From positions 18,017,200-18,081,199 of the forward strand of contig OZ037768.1 in the NCBI GenBank assembly GCA_964035545.1: a stretch of DNA of 64,000 nucleotides. Reading direction: 5' to 3'. Positions 1 through 11,770 of this stretch are shown here, one piece after another. The notes beneath the pieces were generated by a model. That model was not told where the DNA came from. It saw nothing but the letters and a program-made list of their open reading frames with translations, and made no database searches. The position numbers and the translations under genes are program-made. The stretch is from Bugula neritina. Taxonomy: Eukaryota; Bryozoa; Gymnolaemata; Cheilostomatida; Bugulidae. Position 1 is the first letter of the stretch; each line of letters opens with the position of its first letter.

Positions 1-768
1 CTTGTTGAAATCTGCTGTTAGGATGTTGCATGCTGCCGATTATAATCTGAGGAGACTAGGAGGCAGCAAAAGTGTCTTACAAATTTGTTATCTGATGTCT
101 GCTGCCTGGTAAATATGCTAATGCTGCCAAGTTAGTGTACTGCCAATAGCAAAACCTATTTAGGTGTTAATGTTGCGTTGCAAATGTTATATGGGTAAAG
201 TACGTGGAACCTAAGCTAAACTGATGACTCACAGTAGTAGAAACACAGTCTACATAATATGATCTTGTTGTTCGCATTGATTGCGATCTTCTCAGAGGTC
301 TCTTTTTCTACGTTGGTAGAATTGTGAAAAGCACAATAAATACATCAATACGGACGGACAATAAGTAAAACAATGTGATACCTAAACCTAAGAGTTTTCT
401 TGCTTATAATTATTCAGAATAAAAAATGTTGCCATAAATATTATTTGATACAATTATATATATGGGCTGCTGTAATCCTGTTTTGATATACCCAAACAGC
501 ATGTCAACGAATGCCAGGGGATCGAATTAATTTCTAGTCCTACATTAATATAAGTTTTATATTTATGACAGCAAACAAAATAATGACCGAGTACAAAAAA
601 ATAAAGCAGTAATGATAGCAGCAATTATAAAAACAGGAATGATTTCAATTAATTATAATAAGTATGTGAAATTGAAATATATTCAACGTTTACTCAACTC
701 TAATTAAATGTTTCAACATAAAAAACTTGAGAACTTTCAACCGAATATTTGAAAGAAAAATAAATTAC
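1..768. other. left edge; possible 3' end of the YSYSYK gene
   Basis: No confident gene. The minus-strand gene to the right ends its last supported exon at 769 with a GT donor, so at least one more exon should lie here or beyond the left edge. One candidate starts after a TAG acceptor at about 307 and reads in the right phase (minus) as a basic stretch beginning KKRPLRRSQSMRTTRSYY, with a stop near 167. The second half of that reading looks like noise, so I do not annotate it as an exon. Confidence 0.3.
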
Positions 769-2030
769 CTTTGCAACGGTTCTGTTGCTCTCAATAGAGC
801 CTCCGAAGTCTGAATGGGGTAGAAATTTGAACATGTCCGTCTTTTTGCTCCTTAATCTGTTCTGCCAGTCAAGCCTGTGTATATCAAGCTCAGGGGTAGT
901 GAGAGAGCCCAGGTGATCCTGATGGTCAAACCAGCGGTTCATATGAAAGTCATCAAAGGTGTCATCGTATATGTTCACAGGTATAAGCAGCTCATCATGT
1001 TCTTGGCTTCTAGGATACCCTACAAATTTATTAAATAAGTTAAACTGTTGCATTTATTAAGACATGTACCTTATACTCAGCCTAAAATGAATTATAAATA
1101 AATATTTGTTATGTTTATGTATTTGAGGTCAGGGTTATGCAATTGATAACTTTATGATAAAATAAGAAAGCAAGAAATAATATAATGTTGACAAGAAAGC
1201 TAAATAATAAAAAGAAGATAATGGCGCTCGATTGCGTCTCACTACGCTGCTCACTTACTGTCACCAATAGCACTTGTTTTAGTAGTAGTTTCTTCGGTTA
1301 TTGGCTGACCCGATCCAAATTTCCGAGTAGTCGTTGTCGTCATATTGCTGTTGTTAGAACTTCCACTTTGTAACGGTACTTCGTAATAAGGTTGAACATT
1401 GCCAAATCTTTCTTCTCTTACTCTAATTTTCAAAGGATCTTGAGCAGTCTCTCCGTCTTTGTAAGCTTTACCAGTCGTAATGTCTCTCTTGAGACTCTCA
1501 AAATCATCTTCATAGTTGGCTGGCGTGCGTCCAATACGTTTAAACTGTCTCTGAATGTTTTCAAGTTCTTGGACAGCCTGGGGATTCGTTTTTGTAGTGG
1601 TAGTAGTCACAACCTTTTTAACGGTTGAACCACTGCCAGTATTAGCGATTGGCTCCACGTGAAGAAGGGTTGGTCTTGGAGACGTTCCTCCACTATTAGA
1701 AGATTTAGAGCTATAAGAGTAGGTGCTCGACCCACAACCAGAGTCCAAGTTGGGTTTCAAAGCATTATCCATTTCTCTTTTCATTTTTTCCATTTCTGGA
1801 TCTATTGGAAATGCAGAGCCTGGACCAACACTTGTACTGGTGCGGGGTGTAGAGCTCGAACTGGTCGACTTGTAGCTGTAAGAATGGCTGCCTGCATCGT
1901 GACTTGGAACAGGTGCCCCCATCATAGCCTGCATCTTAGCATTTTGAAATTCAGCCTCATCAAGCAGCTCAGTGTGAGGCATTCTTGATCCGCCACGAGA
2001 ACGAGTTTTATAAGAATAGCTGTAAGACAT
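769..2030 (-). CDS. unrecognised Ser/Tyr/Thr-rich protein with YSYSYK repeats (3' incomplete)
   Basis: Not recognised. Exon 1 is 2030-1259 and starts with ATG. It appears to run into a stop, but the last codons overlap a consensus donor (AGTAAGTGAG). Splicing there to an acceptor at 1020 gives exon 2 (1019-769) in perfect phase, an Arg being formed across the junction. The product so far is 341 aa. It is low complexity at the N-terminus: YSYSYK near residue 3, SHSYSYK near 48, STYSYSSK near 102, then poly-Thr tracts (VTTTTTK, MTTTTTRK). The middle has a charged, possibly helical part (about residues 150-200). Exon 2 encodes a better-ordered acidic and aromatic segment containing HMNRWFDHQDH and a conserved-looking DWQNRLRSKK. 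There is no signal peptide or membrane segment. A cytoskeletal or muscle structural role is only a guess from composition. Exon 2 ends at a donor (GCAAAG/GTAATT), so the C-terminus is missing. Confidence 0.6.
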
Positions 2031-4039
2031 AACGATCTTCGTATATCACTGACTATATGGTATTCTGGTAAACTGCTCTGCTTGCAACTGATGTTGGAAC
2101 AAGCAAGTTGTGGGCTAAATAGTGTTAATTATATGCATGTGTTAGCAATGTCAGCCATTGCTATGGCATTTACAGTGAAGGCTCTCAACTATGTTATTTG
2201 CTTTGGTCTCCATGGTAATGTGATAAGGTGGTAACTAATTGTCATTATGGAGAAGTTGTAGTAATAAAAGCAGTGAATCATGAACGATGACGCATGAAAA
2301 TTAAGCCTAGAGATATATCCTCTTTAGTAACTACATATGTTTATTGCATAGACCTGCATGCATATAAATATTCCAAATTTTTCTAATTAGACTATAAGTC
2401 ACTATGGAAATTTACAAACTGCTATAGTCATGTTAAAACTCAAAATAAGGCAAAAATAGATTATTTGACAGTTGTGAATTATAATGGCTTACATTATTTT
2501 AGTCTTCAGTCAAAACTTATCATAAATGAATAAAATAGTTACAGCCATTCAGAAAAGTTTGAATAATTTCCTATGAAACTAATACTTAGTTAAATTTTTT
2601 AGCTGAATAAAGTTCCTGATAATTTATTAAAATTATTATTTTACATAAAACTTTGAAAAAGTATGTATATGCGTGTACACAAAACACACTCACCATTTAT
2701 GGGTAGAGCTATGAATGTGCCTTGATGTTCAATGCTCAGCGGCAATAAAAGTGAATAGCAAAAACAGTGGCAGCAGAAGAAGCTATAATGGCTGCCTAAA
2801 GATGTAGCAGATACCTCAGTGCAAGATATTTATCTTATACATAATGCATCAGGATATGAGTAAACAGATGCTAATGATAATGGAGTGAGTGTAAACTGTA
2901 AGTGAATATTGGTGTTGAGACAAGCTGGCTCATTGCCTGCAACAAGTTTACCACACAGCTGCAGTGTACTGCCAATGGGCTCACAATTCAATAATGGTTA
3001 TATAATTTTCAAAATTACTACTGTAATGGCTCATTACTTGACAGTTGCAATTTTATACCATTTTATTACGTCTTAAACAATGTTGAAAGCTTAAGTGCAG
3101 TGTGGTTCAATAGAACTTGTAAAACTCTCATTCTTGCAGCAATACACATCAAATCCAAATGTGATTCCAACTTTCTGTTACCATACCAGATAGCCAAATA
3201 TGGGAAATGAAAATTCATGCAAAAGAGAAAAACACTGAGATGGCATGGAACATTGTTGTAGCAGCTAGGCTAAGTTGGTAAAGCTTGCAACAAGTTTAAG
3301 TGGTTACACATACCACACATGCATGTATTTTATGCAAATAATTCAACATTCAATGACAAAGCCAGCATTTTATCACTTAATGAAGGAAAAAACTGCAAAC
3401 TTTACATAACTTGGACGAAAAAGTGGTGCTGTATAGATTACAGCATTATATGAGTGATGCAATCATGAATACACAAATAGACAATTTCACAAAAAATATA
3501 ATAATGAATAACATTGACTTTACTACATATTAAAAAAGTCAAATTTGCTTTATAACACTAAAGTTCCTTCACGAAGGAAAAGAAAATACGTTTCATATAC
3601 TCCTATATATAAAGATTGGTTAAAACGGTGAAAAATTGTGCTACAACAATTAAAGTCACAAGGACTATGACTAGCAAACATGATAAAAACATTATTAACA
3701 AGAAAATTAGGTAACTTCATAAGTTATCATAACAAATTAAAAACATCAAAAGTCTGTGAACGGACTATGAATGAGTAACAGGATATTAAACATTGTGTAT
3801 TGGTTATTACAGTTAGCAATAAAAAGTATTGTCTTCACAGCATTAAAACACAGAGCAATTAATAAACTAGGTACAAAAACACAAATACAATCATATTATG
3901 TATAATATAAAGAGTTAGTGGGATACAAGAATAAGGACATAGCAATATTACAATATATAAGTTACAGCATATCAAACACAGAAATAAATAATTGCATTAG
4001 TAAAATAAATGAGCATACTAATAATGAGATGCTTGCAGT
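2031..4039. other. intergenic, no gene seen
   Basis: This 2 kb AT-rich stretch lies between the start of the YSYSYK gene and the stop codon of RAVER, both on minus. It must contain the promoter and 5' UTR of the former and the 3' UTR of the latter. I see no open frame with splice signals, no long repeat and no RNA gene in it. Confidence 0.5.
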
Positions 4040-7000
4040 TCACACGATGCTGTTGGGTTTACACGAGGGCTGATAGCTGTCAGCATAGTGACCGCCTATC
4101 CCTTGAGAGTGTTGACCAATGAGACGAGGGCTGCCGGGACTATTCTCTGGCTCCGGTAAGAGCCGCTTCAGAACTTTGGGAGTCGTCGTTATCTGAACCA
4201 AGCATCAATAAAACTCTCAATAGAAAATCTAGAGCCTTTCTTACAAAATTATTAGTTTATACTCCTTTTTCAGGAATTGAATATACTTAATTAGAGGCAC
4301 ATGTGAAATACCAACACATAACACAATTAAATATAAACAAACTTGTTGTATCAAACTAGTTTAAAAAACAATTTTAAAAATAAGTTTGAGATCTTTTTAC
4401 AAGTAATTGATAATTAAAATAAAATACTGCACATTATTCTATAGCAGAACGTCTCATAGCTGCATGTTCCAAGTAACACCAATAAAAACTCACTCTTTTA
4501 CACTGCCTTCTGAAAAGCTGAGGCAGCGCTACATTCAGGTCTGCTTCAAAGAGAACAGGGCGTTCCTTTTTAGCTATCTTGGCACCGGGTGTCTTTCTGA
4601 ATGTGAGAGGAGTTGTCGCCACATCTTCCAATGAGCGTTTCCGCTGCCTGGTCAACGGACCTGGGTACCTAGAGGAGAGACATTGGTGTTAGTCAAAGCA
4701 TTCAAAGTAGAACAGGCACCAACCTATCAGCATAATAGTCAGCTCTGCTGTGATGTCTAGAATACAAAAGCATGCGATGTCCAAAGGTGCGTTTATACCT
4801 TCACGGTTTTCAGTCTGAAAGTCAATTTGACTGAGTTGGAATTCCCCCCAGTTGCATTGCATTGTAAAAGCCACTCGTCAAAATTTTTGAATTGTGATAT
4901 CTGAACCGGCTGATTTCAGAATAACAATTAGAAGGGATGATAACTCCTTGTAAGTATCGGTATTTGATTATGACTTTGGCGACTAAATAACATACTTAAA
5001 AAGCGTTAAATAAAACTTCAACGATTCAAGTAAAAGCTTCACGTTTACAATTATATCAGCTGCTTTTCTCAATTATCACTTTTATGCCGCCAACTTAACT
5101 AATTCATTATGTTTTCAAAGGGCATCAAATAGCAACTAAGAGAGTCATATTTTACTATTAGAAAGTGAGTTTCCGCATCAATATAATTTCAACAAAAACT
5201 ACACAGCGGTACTCGAACGAGTGAAATTAACTGAAACTCGGTACTTTTTTTTCGGCAAAGGTGTAAATGCACCATAACACATATTAATAACAAATAACAA
5301 GTACTTTTCCTGGAAGGATAGACAACTCCTGCTAGCAATGTATCTGTCACCAGAGTCAGTTCTGTGAGTCTCACTGGCAGAGAGGAACTTCACATGATCT
5401 GACATCTGACCCACAGAGTGTGTGCTGGACATGGATTCACTGTTGGCTGTTCTACACTGACTTTCTCTGCGCCTCTCGCATTCTTTAGAAATGAGATCAT
5501 CACAATGCGGTGTTTGCTGCTGATACGGTAAAACTGAATGCATCTACAAGTTAAATATCCACACTTACAGGTGGACACAACTCCAAGATTAAAACATGAA
5601 TCTTTTATTGAAGTGTTGGTGTTTAAATGTTTCTTCAAAAAATATTACGCTATCAACATTATAAGCTTCATATACTTGAAGCAAAATTTAAAAGTGAATA
5701 AAATTGAAATAAAACAATAACTATTTTACAAAATAATTTATAGGATAGAAAAAATTTAAAATTAGCATCTTCACCATTGTGTAATGTTATTAGAAGCCAA
5801 CATTGTAAGAGTAGCAGAAAAGTACAACATTACTCACAGTGGAGGACCTGCTTCTGTTTGTTAAAGACTGAAATAATTTAGTGAGAAGCTTTGGTGTCAG
5901 CTCTAGTGTCCAGTATGAAGGGTTGACCTTAGCGTTTGAGTATAAGTGAGATTCCATGAACTGAATGGCTGCAACAGTTTCGAATAACGTAACCAATACT
6001 ACAAATTATTAATTTCTCAAAATAGTCATGTAACAGTGACAATTTGATTTATAAATTTTTTGACCGTTTAAGATATTTTCACATAAATACTATATTAATA
6101 TCGTTTCATGTAATGGGTTGAGATGAGGCAAGCAAAAAGTGACTTGACTGAAACGATTATGGCAAAAAATAAACCCTTTGAAAATGGATCAGAAAATAAA
6201 GTATAATAAACTCATCGTCACAGCTACCATTAATTATAACATACAGCATACACAGATAATAAAACCATATACAACCATCTCAAATATATTACTTACTCTG
6301 CTCGTCATGCCCAAACAAATTCCGCAGTAAATGCTTTACTTCACCAGGACTTCTCAGTGTTGGATACCTTCGCTAAAACATATTCAACACTCAACATGAC
6401 CCAGAGACAAGTCATGACCAGCAGTCAACAGATATAACCTAGTATTCTAGTGAGAGTCATGGCTGTTACACATGTTAAAGATCATTATTGTATTAATACA
6501 TATTATTTAATTAGCAAAACTATTGTGAAAAAAAATATAAACCAATACTATGAAAAAAGCACATAACAAATATAACAGATAGCATTCCAGTCAGACTTGT
6601 AAGAAAAACTACAAAGCCATTGAGCTAATTCCTGCTACAACTTACTACTAGACATTGAGGCAGGATTTTTCACTTGGTGGCCAAACTTTTTTAAAGTGAA
6701 AGCAAGCCAGTAATATACTTGCAAGTAAGAAATGGCCTGAATAAACTGAGAAATAATATAAATTATCTTTTTAAACCACTAAAATAAACACTAGAAAAAT
6801 TTCATTAATTATGAGTCATTTGCTTATTGTAAAAACAAGTTTATACTGCCAACAGTTACTGGGGATAATTATTTTTAAAAGCTTGTCTTTGACTAAAAAA
6901 ATTGAAAAAATGTTGGCTAATCACAAAATTCCTTGAAATGATAGCAAATGTATGAATTAAATTACAACACAAGAGCGTTTTAATACATTTCCAGCAACTA

Positions 7001-8454
7001 TACTGAAATACCGGAGTGGTGCTGATGATTTGGGCTATTTGCTGAGCTGAAGTCATAGGCAGCGCAAACAGCAGTCCGCCTGTAGTCGCAGGCGAGTGTG
7101 AGAGTTGGTGGGACTCGTACCACAGCATCTCAGCAGTTCTAACATCTGGACACTCAAACACATACAGGTGTCTATCCTCAGACTAAAACAGGCAAATCCC
7201 CCTCAGCAACAAAATATGTCACCACATGATAATGTTGCTGTAAATTGGACAAGTTTGCAATTTTATTCCGGACAAACTTCTAACAAGTAAGTTTGCCAAC
7301 GGATCCATTATGTTAACACCACAGTCACTGTATTACTTCAAGTACTGTTGATTACAGCAACTTACCAATGGAAATACTTGAGCTAGCTGTAACAGAGTGG
7401 AACTTAGTTGCAGAGATTTCGACTCTGATATACAATAAAGTGTTTTGGATAAAGTGTGTTCATATGACAGAAGATGTTCTGAAACTAGTCCACAGTGCAG
7501 TGTGTGACCCTCTAAGATGCTGCCATTGATGCTGTTTTGTACCTTCCCTAGAGTAGCTCTGTTGTGTGCAAACTCTACGAACCCATAGCCCTTGAAATCA
7601 CCTGCAACATCAGATTCAACAACACCTGTGTATCAGCTGAGAGAGCTATAATTATATCCCTTATATGATTATTAGACAATATAACTGACTGTAGTTGATA
7701 TGAAATGAGCAGTAAAACAAATAGATCATAGACAGCTGGTTTAACTGAGCAGTAAAGCAGACCTTTACTGGTAAGTGAAAGGAACGAAGTCTCCACTTCA
7801 CCATAATCAGAGAGAAACTGACGGTACATCTCATCAGTGTAGTGCAGTGGAATACCCCATATGTATAGCATCATTCGGCGTGGATACAGCTCCACCTGTC
7901 ATTATAAACTATTAGAAGTAGCTGTATACAACACTAGCCAGCTTGCGTACAATATAAATTAAAAGTATTATATGATACACCAACCTGCACTTTGCGACCA
8001 GCAAGCGATCTATTTTGCAGCATTTGTAGCGCATAGTCCACCTCTTGGCTGTTCTTCAGAGTTATAATAACTGAAGATTTAACAACAATGAGTCATCACA
8101 TGTTACTTAGGCAAAACAATATCTTCAACAGAAAAATTTAGAAAGAAGAATTAGCTACAGAATGAAGAAATTTTATTACCGTGGTGGAGCCTCTTGCTAA
8201 TGACAATATCGGCAGGAACTATGTCACCAAGGAACCTCCTCACGTCCTTAAATATACAGTAGGAAATCGTCAACACATGCGAGGGTATAGAATGAGTAAA
8301 GTGATAAAAGTCATCAAAAACATTCAATAAGAATTGACAAGGAATATTTGCTGTGGCAGTGCATACCAACCTGATGAGTCACAGGAGGAACATCTTGAAT
8401 GAATAGTTTCCTGCGTTTGTTAAATTCCAGCTTAGCATGGAGAGAAGTGTTCAT
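4040..8454 (-). CDS. RAVER: RAVER, ribonucleoprotein PTB-binding protein (three RRMs)
   Basis: Eleven phase-consistent exons: 8454-8371, 8246-8180, 8070-7985, 7895-7763, 7601-7366, 7182-7012, 6372-6297, 5998-5838, 5543-5305, 4668-4494, 4192-4040; product 526 aa (vertebrate RAVER1 is about 600). RRM1 starts at about residue 14 ([11 protein letters not shown]). RRM2 begins near 82 ([15 protein letters not shown]) and holds an RNP1-like core, [12 protein letters not shown] degenerate RRM3 spans about 170-255. The diagnostic feature is the extreme C-terminus, [15 protein letters not shown], which closely matches the RAVER C-terminal tail; the order of the three RRMs and their linkers also fits. 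Family knowledge: RAVER proteins bind PTB and are co-repressors of alternative splicing that shuttle between nucleus and cytoplasm. The ATG at 8454 is the first in-frame ATG; the open frame extends a little upstream, so an extra 5' exon is possible. The last intron but one carries a transposon-like element (4784-5274). RAVER1 versus RAVER2 cannot be decided. Confidence 0.93.
4784..5274. mobile_element. GCGTTTATACC-family inverted-repeat element, copy 1
   Basis: A roughly 490-bp segment in a RAVER intron (4669-5304) opens with AAAGGTGCGTTTATACCT and closes with the reverse complement AGGTGTAAATGCACC. Its interior is collinear, in inverse orientation, with 50891-51339: both share AACTCCTTGTAA, GGGCATCAAATAGC and CGGTACTTTTTTTC blocks in the same order. 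There is no coding capacity, so it is a non-autonomous element. The superfamily is not assigned. Confidence 0.75.
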
Positions 8455-8935
8455 ATTGTCACAGAATGCACTTTGTGAATTAAGTAGTTTCCAAAACACC
8501 AAGAGAAAATAGCTAATACTGATTTGTGACTATAGTTGATGTATGTTCTGTTTAAAAAGAAAGTCAGAGTGCATTAGTTTCTAAATTATATTTTCAATTT
8601 GAGAAGATTATCATCAATAAGTTGCCTGCATCGGTTGTATGTATCACTTTATAAGTTATAATGGCATATTATATTTTATTGGACTTTGTGATTTACAAAA
8701 TCACTATTATACAATACCAATGGCGCCCGCATATTAACCACATAGGTCATGGAGTTTATAGCTGTTCTGGAGTAACGCGTCAGAGGGTCAGCAACTAGTA
8801 TAAAGGTCATTTGTTTAAAAACACTAAGCTACATAAGTTTTATAAAAGAGGCAGAGCCGGTTGTAAATATGACACACATATTTTACCTAGATTTTACTGT
8901 ATATTTTATACTTATAGTTATAGCAAAACTAAATG

Positions 8936-9319
8936 TAATACTTATACTAACAGTAATACTAATAGTAATAGTATTACTACTCCTAGTAATATTAGTATAT
9001 TACTATTAGTATTAGCAATACTGTATTAACATTACTTATTTCATTATATTTGTTCTACTATTACTACTAGTACTAGTACTAAGAGTATTAGTAATACCAA
9101 TACTAATATTTAATGTTATACTTATACTTATAATACTGTCTTATAATGTAGTAATAGTAATACTAAATCTAATACAGTAATACTAATAGTAATACTAATA
9201 GTATCAGTATGGATATCACTATGAGTCATACTGAATCATACTATGACTATGAGTATGAGTCATACTCATAGTCATAGTATGACTATCAGTATCGGTATCA
9301 CTATCAGTATGATTATCAA
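8936..9319. repeat. degenerate TAATAC/TAATAG/TAGTAT simple-repeat array
   Basis: Nearly every base belongs to imperfect trinucleotide-based words (taatac, taatag, agtatt, then tatcag and catagt). Word type changes from TAATAN on the left to TATCAGT/CATAGT on the right. The repeat explains the spurious short open frame over 8811-9029. Confidence 0.9.
9236..9282. repeat. perfect 47-bp palindrome
   Basis: The 23-bp arm 9236-9258 and its exact reverse complement 9260-9282 are separated by one base at 9259. It lies inside the simple-repeat array and could extrude as a cruciform or stall replication. Confidence 0.9.
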
Positions 9320-11770
9320 GTTTGCATCAGTGCCGGTACGTAGGTACTTTAAAAGAATATCTTTAAGTTTAAGTTTAACTTCAACAGTTTAAGTTTATTG
9401 AACTTAAACTTTAAAGTTAAACTCAACATTAAACTCAAGTTATTAGTTAACTTGTAAATTTAAAATTTAAATTAAATTAGTTTTTTTGTAAAATTCCAGA
9501 AGACTAAAATTATAAATATATAACAAGAGAAACGCAAAGTTAGAAATTCAAAATGCTAAGACCCAAATTTACTATAAGCGAACATTTCAGCTAAATCCAC
9601 TGCAAGGTGAAAGTGTCGTGGTTAAAAGAATTGTTTGCAAGGTACATCCAATCACTGATCCATGTTGATGTTACGTTAATTTTCAAATTTTGCTACCTAC
9701 GCATGCGTTCTACTGTTTGCAGCGCAACAGCCAAAAACTACAGGGGGGGACTATGAGTGGCCCCATCACTAAAAGCTTAGCGAGTAAAGAGAGAACTGAT
9801 TGTTTATAATAATATACCAACTGCGAAACTAGCAAGCCAATCATTCTCTATCTGTTGGCAATGATTTCAGTGTGATAACCCTTTGAACGATCTGACTCTA
9901 GCATTACAAAAACAATAGCAAGGAAATGCGACCAGCAACTCTCACCTATTATAGCCCCACAACTCACAAGTTATCAAATATTTATATGGCTTTAATTTGC
10001 ATGACATGATGCTGGTAGCTAACTGAAAATAAGTAAATATACAAAGCAAATGTTCATTTTTGGAATTGAAAAAAGTTGCAACATTAATATGCATCTAGCT
10101 TGAAATGTGCATAAAAAGAAACCCTGCTTAGTTTTGAGACCAATTTTTATCTTAAAAAAATGTTTCTTTTATTGGTTTTGTCCACATCTAAATCGATAAC
10201 AAACAAAGTTTCCATATGGGCATATTTTCAAACTTAGGAAGCTATTTTTAAAGAGATATGTCATAGCAAAGCACATGTAGGTATTCTGCTGGAAGAGAAT
10301 AGAATATTAGGAAAAACAACTTCAAGATTATTGTTCAATAATGTTGTCTAGTGGATTCTGTATTTCATTGGAGTTGCATGTCAAATATAATATAATAATT
10401 AAGCATATCAGTTCAATATACATTATAGATAATATGCTACGATACATATTTTATTCCTATTGTATAAAATCACCTACATAACTATATTACATTATTGAAA
10501 TTGCTTTTAAAAATCGAGACCCAAATTAACATATAATCGTGCAAATTTATTTTATTGCTCTGTTAGTAATATGAAGTAAGCTAGACTGCATTGGAAGGGC
10601 ACACTTTGTGAAAGTTGAATGTGAAAGGAATTTTTCGGTATTTTCTATTTCAGTTTTGAACTTTAAACTCGACCCCTACCTCATCATTGAGTCACTGAGA
10701 CAGTTGATGGCATCCATTATACAGGGAACAGTAAAATTCACAATTTGCTAATATGATATATTGTAATAAGAGATGTTATAATACAATATACATTATAATA
10801 CAATATTGTAGAGCAATATCAAAGCTAATATATCAGTTAAAGTTTTTTATTGTGTGCATATTCTTGAAAGAAAGCAAAATTTAGATACATCTGTTTATAC
10901 ATGGTTAAATCAACATTAGTCTACACAAGTTTAAGTTTTTTTTCCAAATATAGGCTACTTCAATTTAGAATTTTATCCCGTATGCAGTTGAATTAGTTCC
11001 ACCATGCAGTATATTGACATCAATTTTCAAGAATGTGTGATAGTTTACAGCAGTTGTGTCATCCTTTTTTCCTTTTACCATATATGAAACAACAAGGAAA
11101 AATGAAACAGCAGCTATAATGTGACAGAAATGAAAGGAGATTTCTACTTTTTCATACTAAATGATGATGGGGAAATTTCTGTGAAAAAGAAGGGAGAAAA
11201 TAAAAGTTTAAATTTCTAGGAGTGTCACTTTTTGCTTCTAACATGCAAGTGGGTGATAACAAGCTGCTTTGCTGTTTATAAATTGGTTTATCACTGTGCA
11301 ATATAGAACCATAACCATATTATAATATATCTATGCTATTATGGGCACACCAATGATCTAAATTCTAAAACTTCCTATAGTTAACTAAAATTATAGTTCA
11401 ATGGAACACACAATACAGCATCTCTATCAATGTGGTACTCAATATAATAGATTATAATTTTTCAATGATATTATGTCTTTTAATTTGTGGTTTCAAGTTA
11501 TGTAATACAGCCAGGGCCTCCGAAGAAATATGAATGCTGGTTGCTAATGTTATGGTAAACAGCTTTTATTTCATTTATCTGCTCATGCACGTCTCTGAAG
11601 ATAAACAGTATTCTGGTTATATCTAGCAATAGAAGAGCGGTGATTGGAATGGCCAATAAAAAATCAGTTCACAGTTCATACTTTGGTTCACCTGAGGTCA
11701 CTTGTAACCAGTGCGGTCTATGGAAAGCATGTGAAAATATTGTTAATGAGCGTTTGTCAAGTGCAAAAAC

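Larger units (their letters stand above)
8455..11770. other. divergent intergenic region between RAVER and CBFB
   Basis: This head-to-head spacer must carry both promoters. It holds a degenerate TAATAC/TAATAG array (8936-9319), a perfect palindrome (9236-9282), and a stretch of repeated TTAAGTTTAA/TTAAACTT words (about 9360-9480). The remaining 2.2 kb is AT-rich with no recognisable gene. Confidence 0.6.

Noticed and set aside
1251-2030. Single-exon 259-aa protein ending at 1251
   Set aside because: The final codons coincide with a consensus donor, and splicing to 1019 keeps phase and adds a conserved-looking segment, so the stop is probably intronic.
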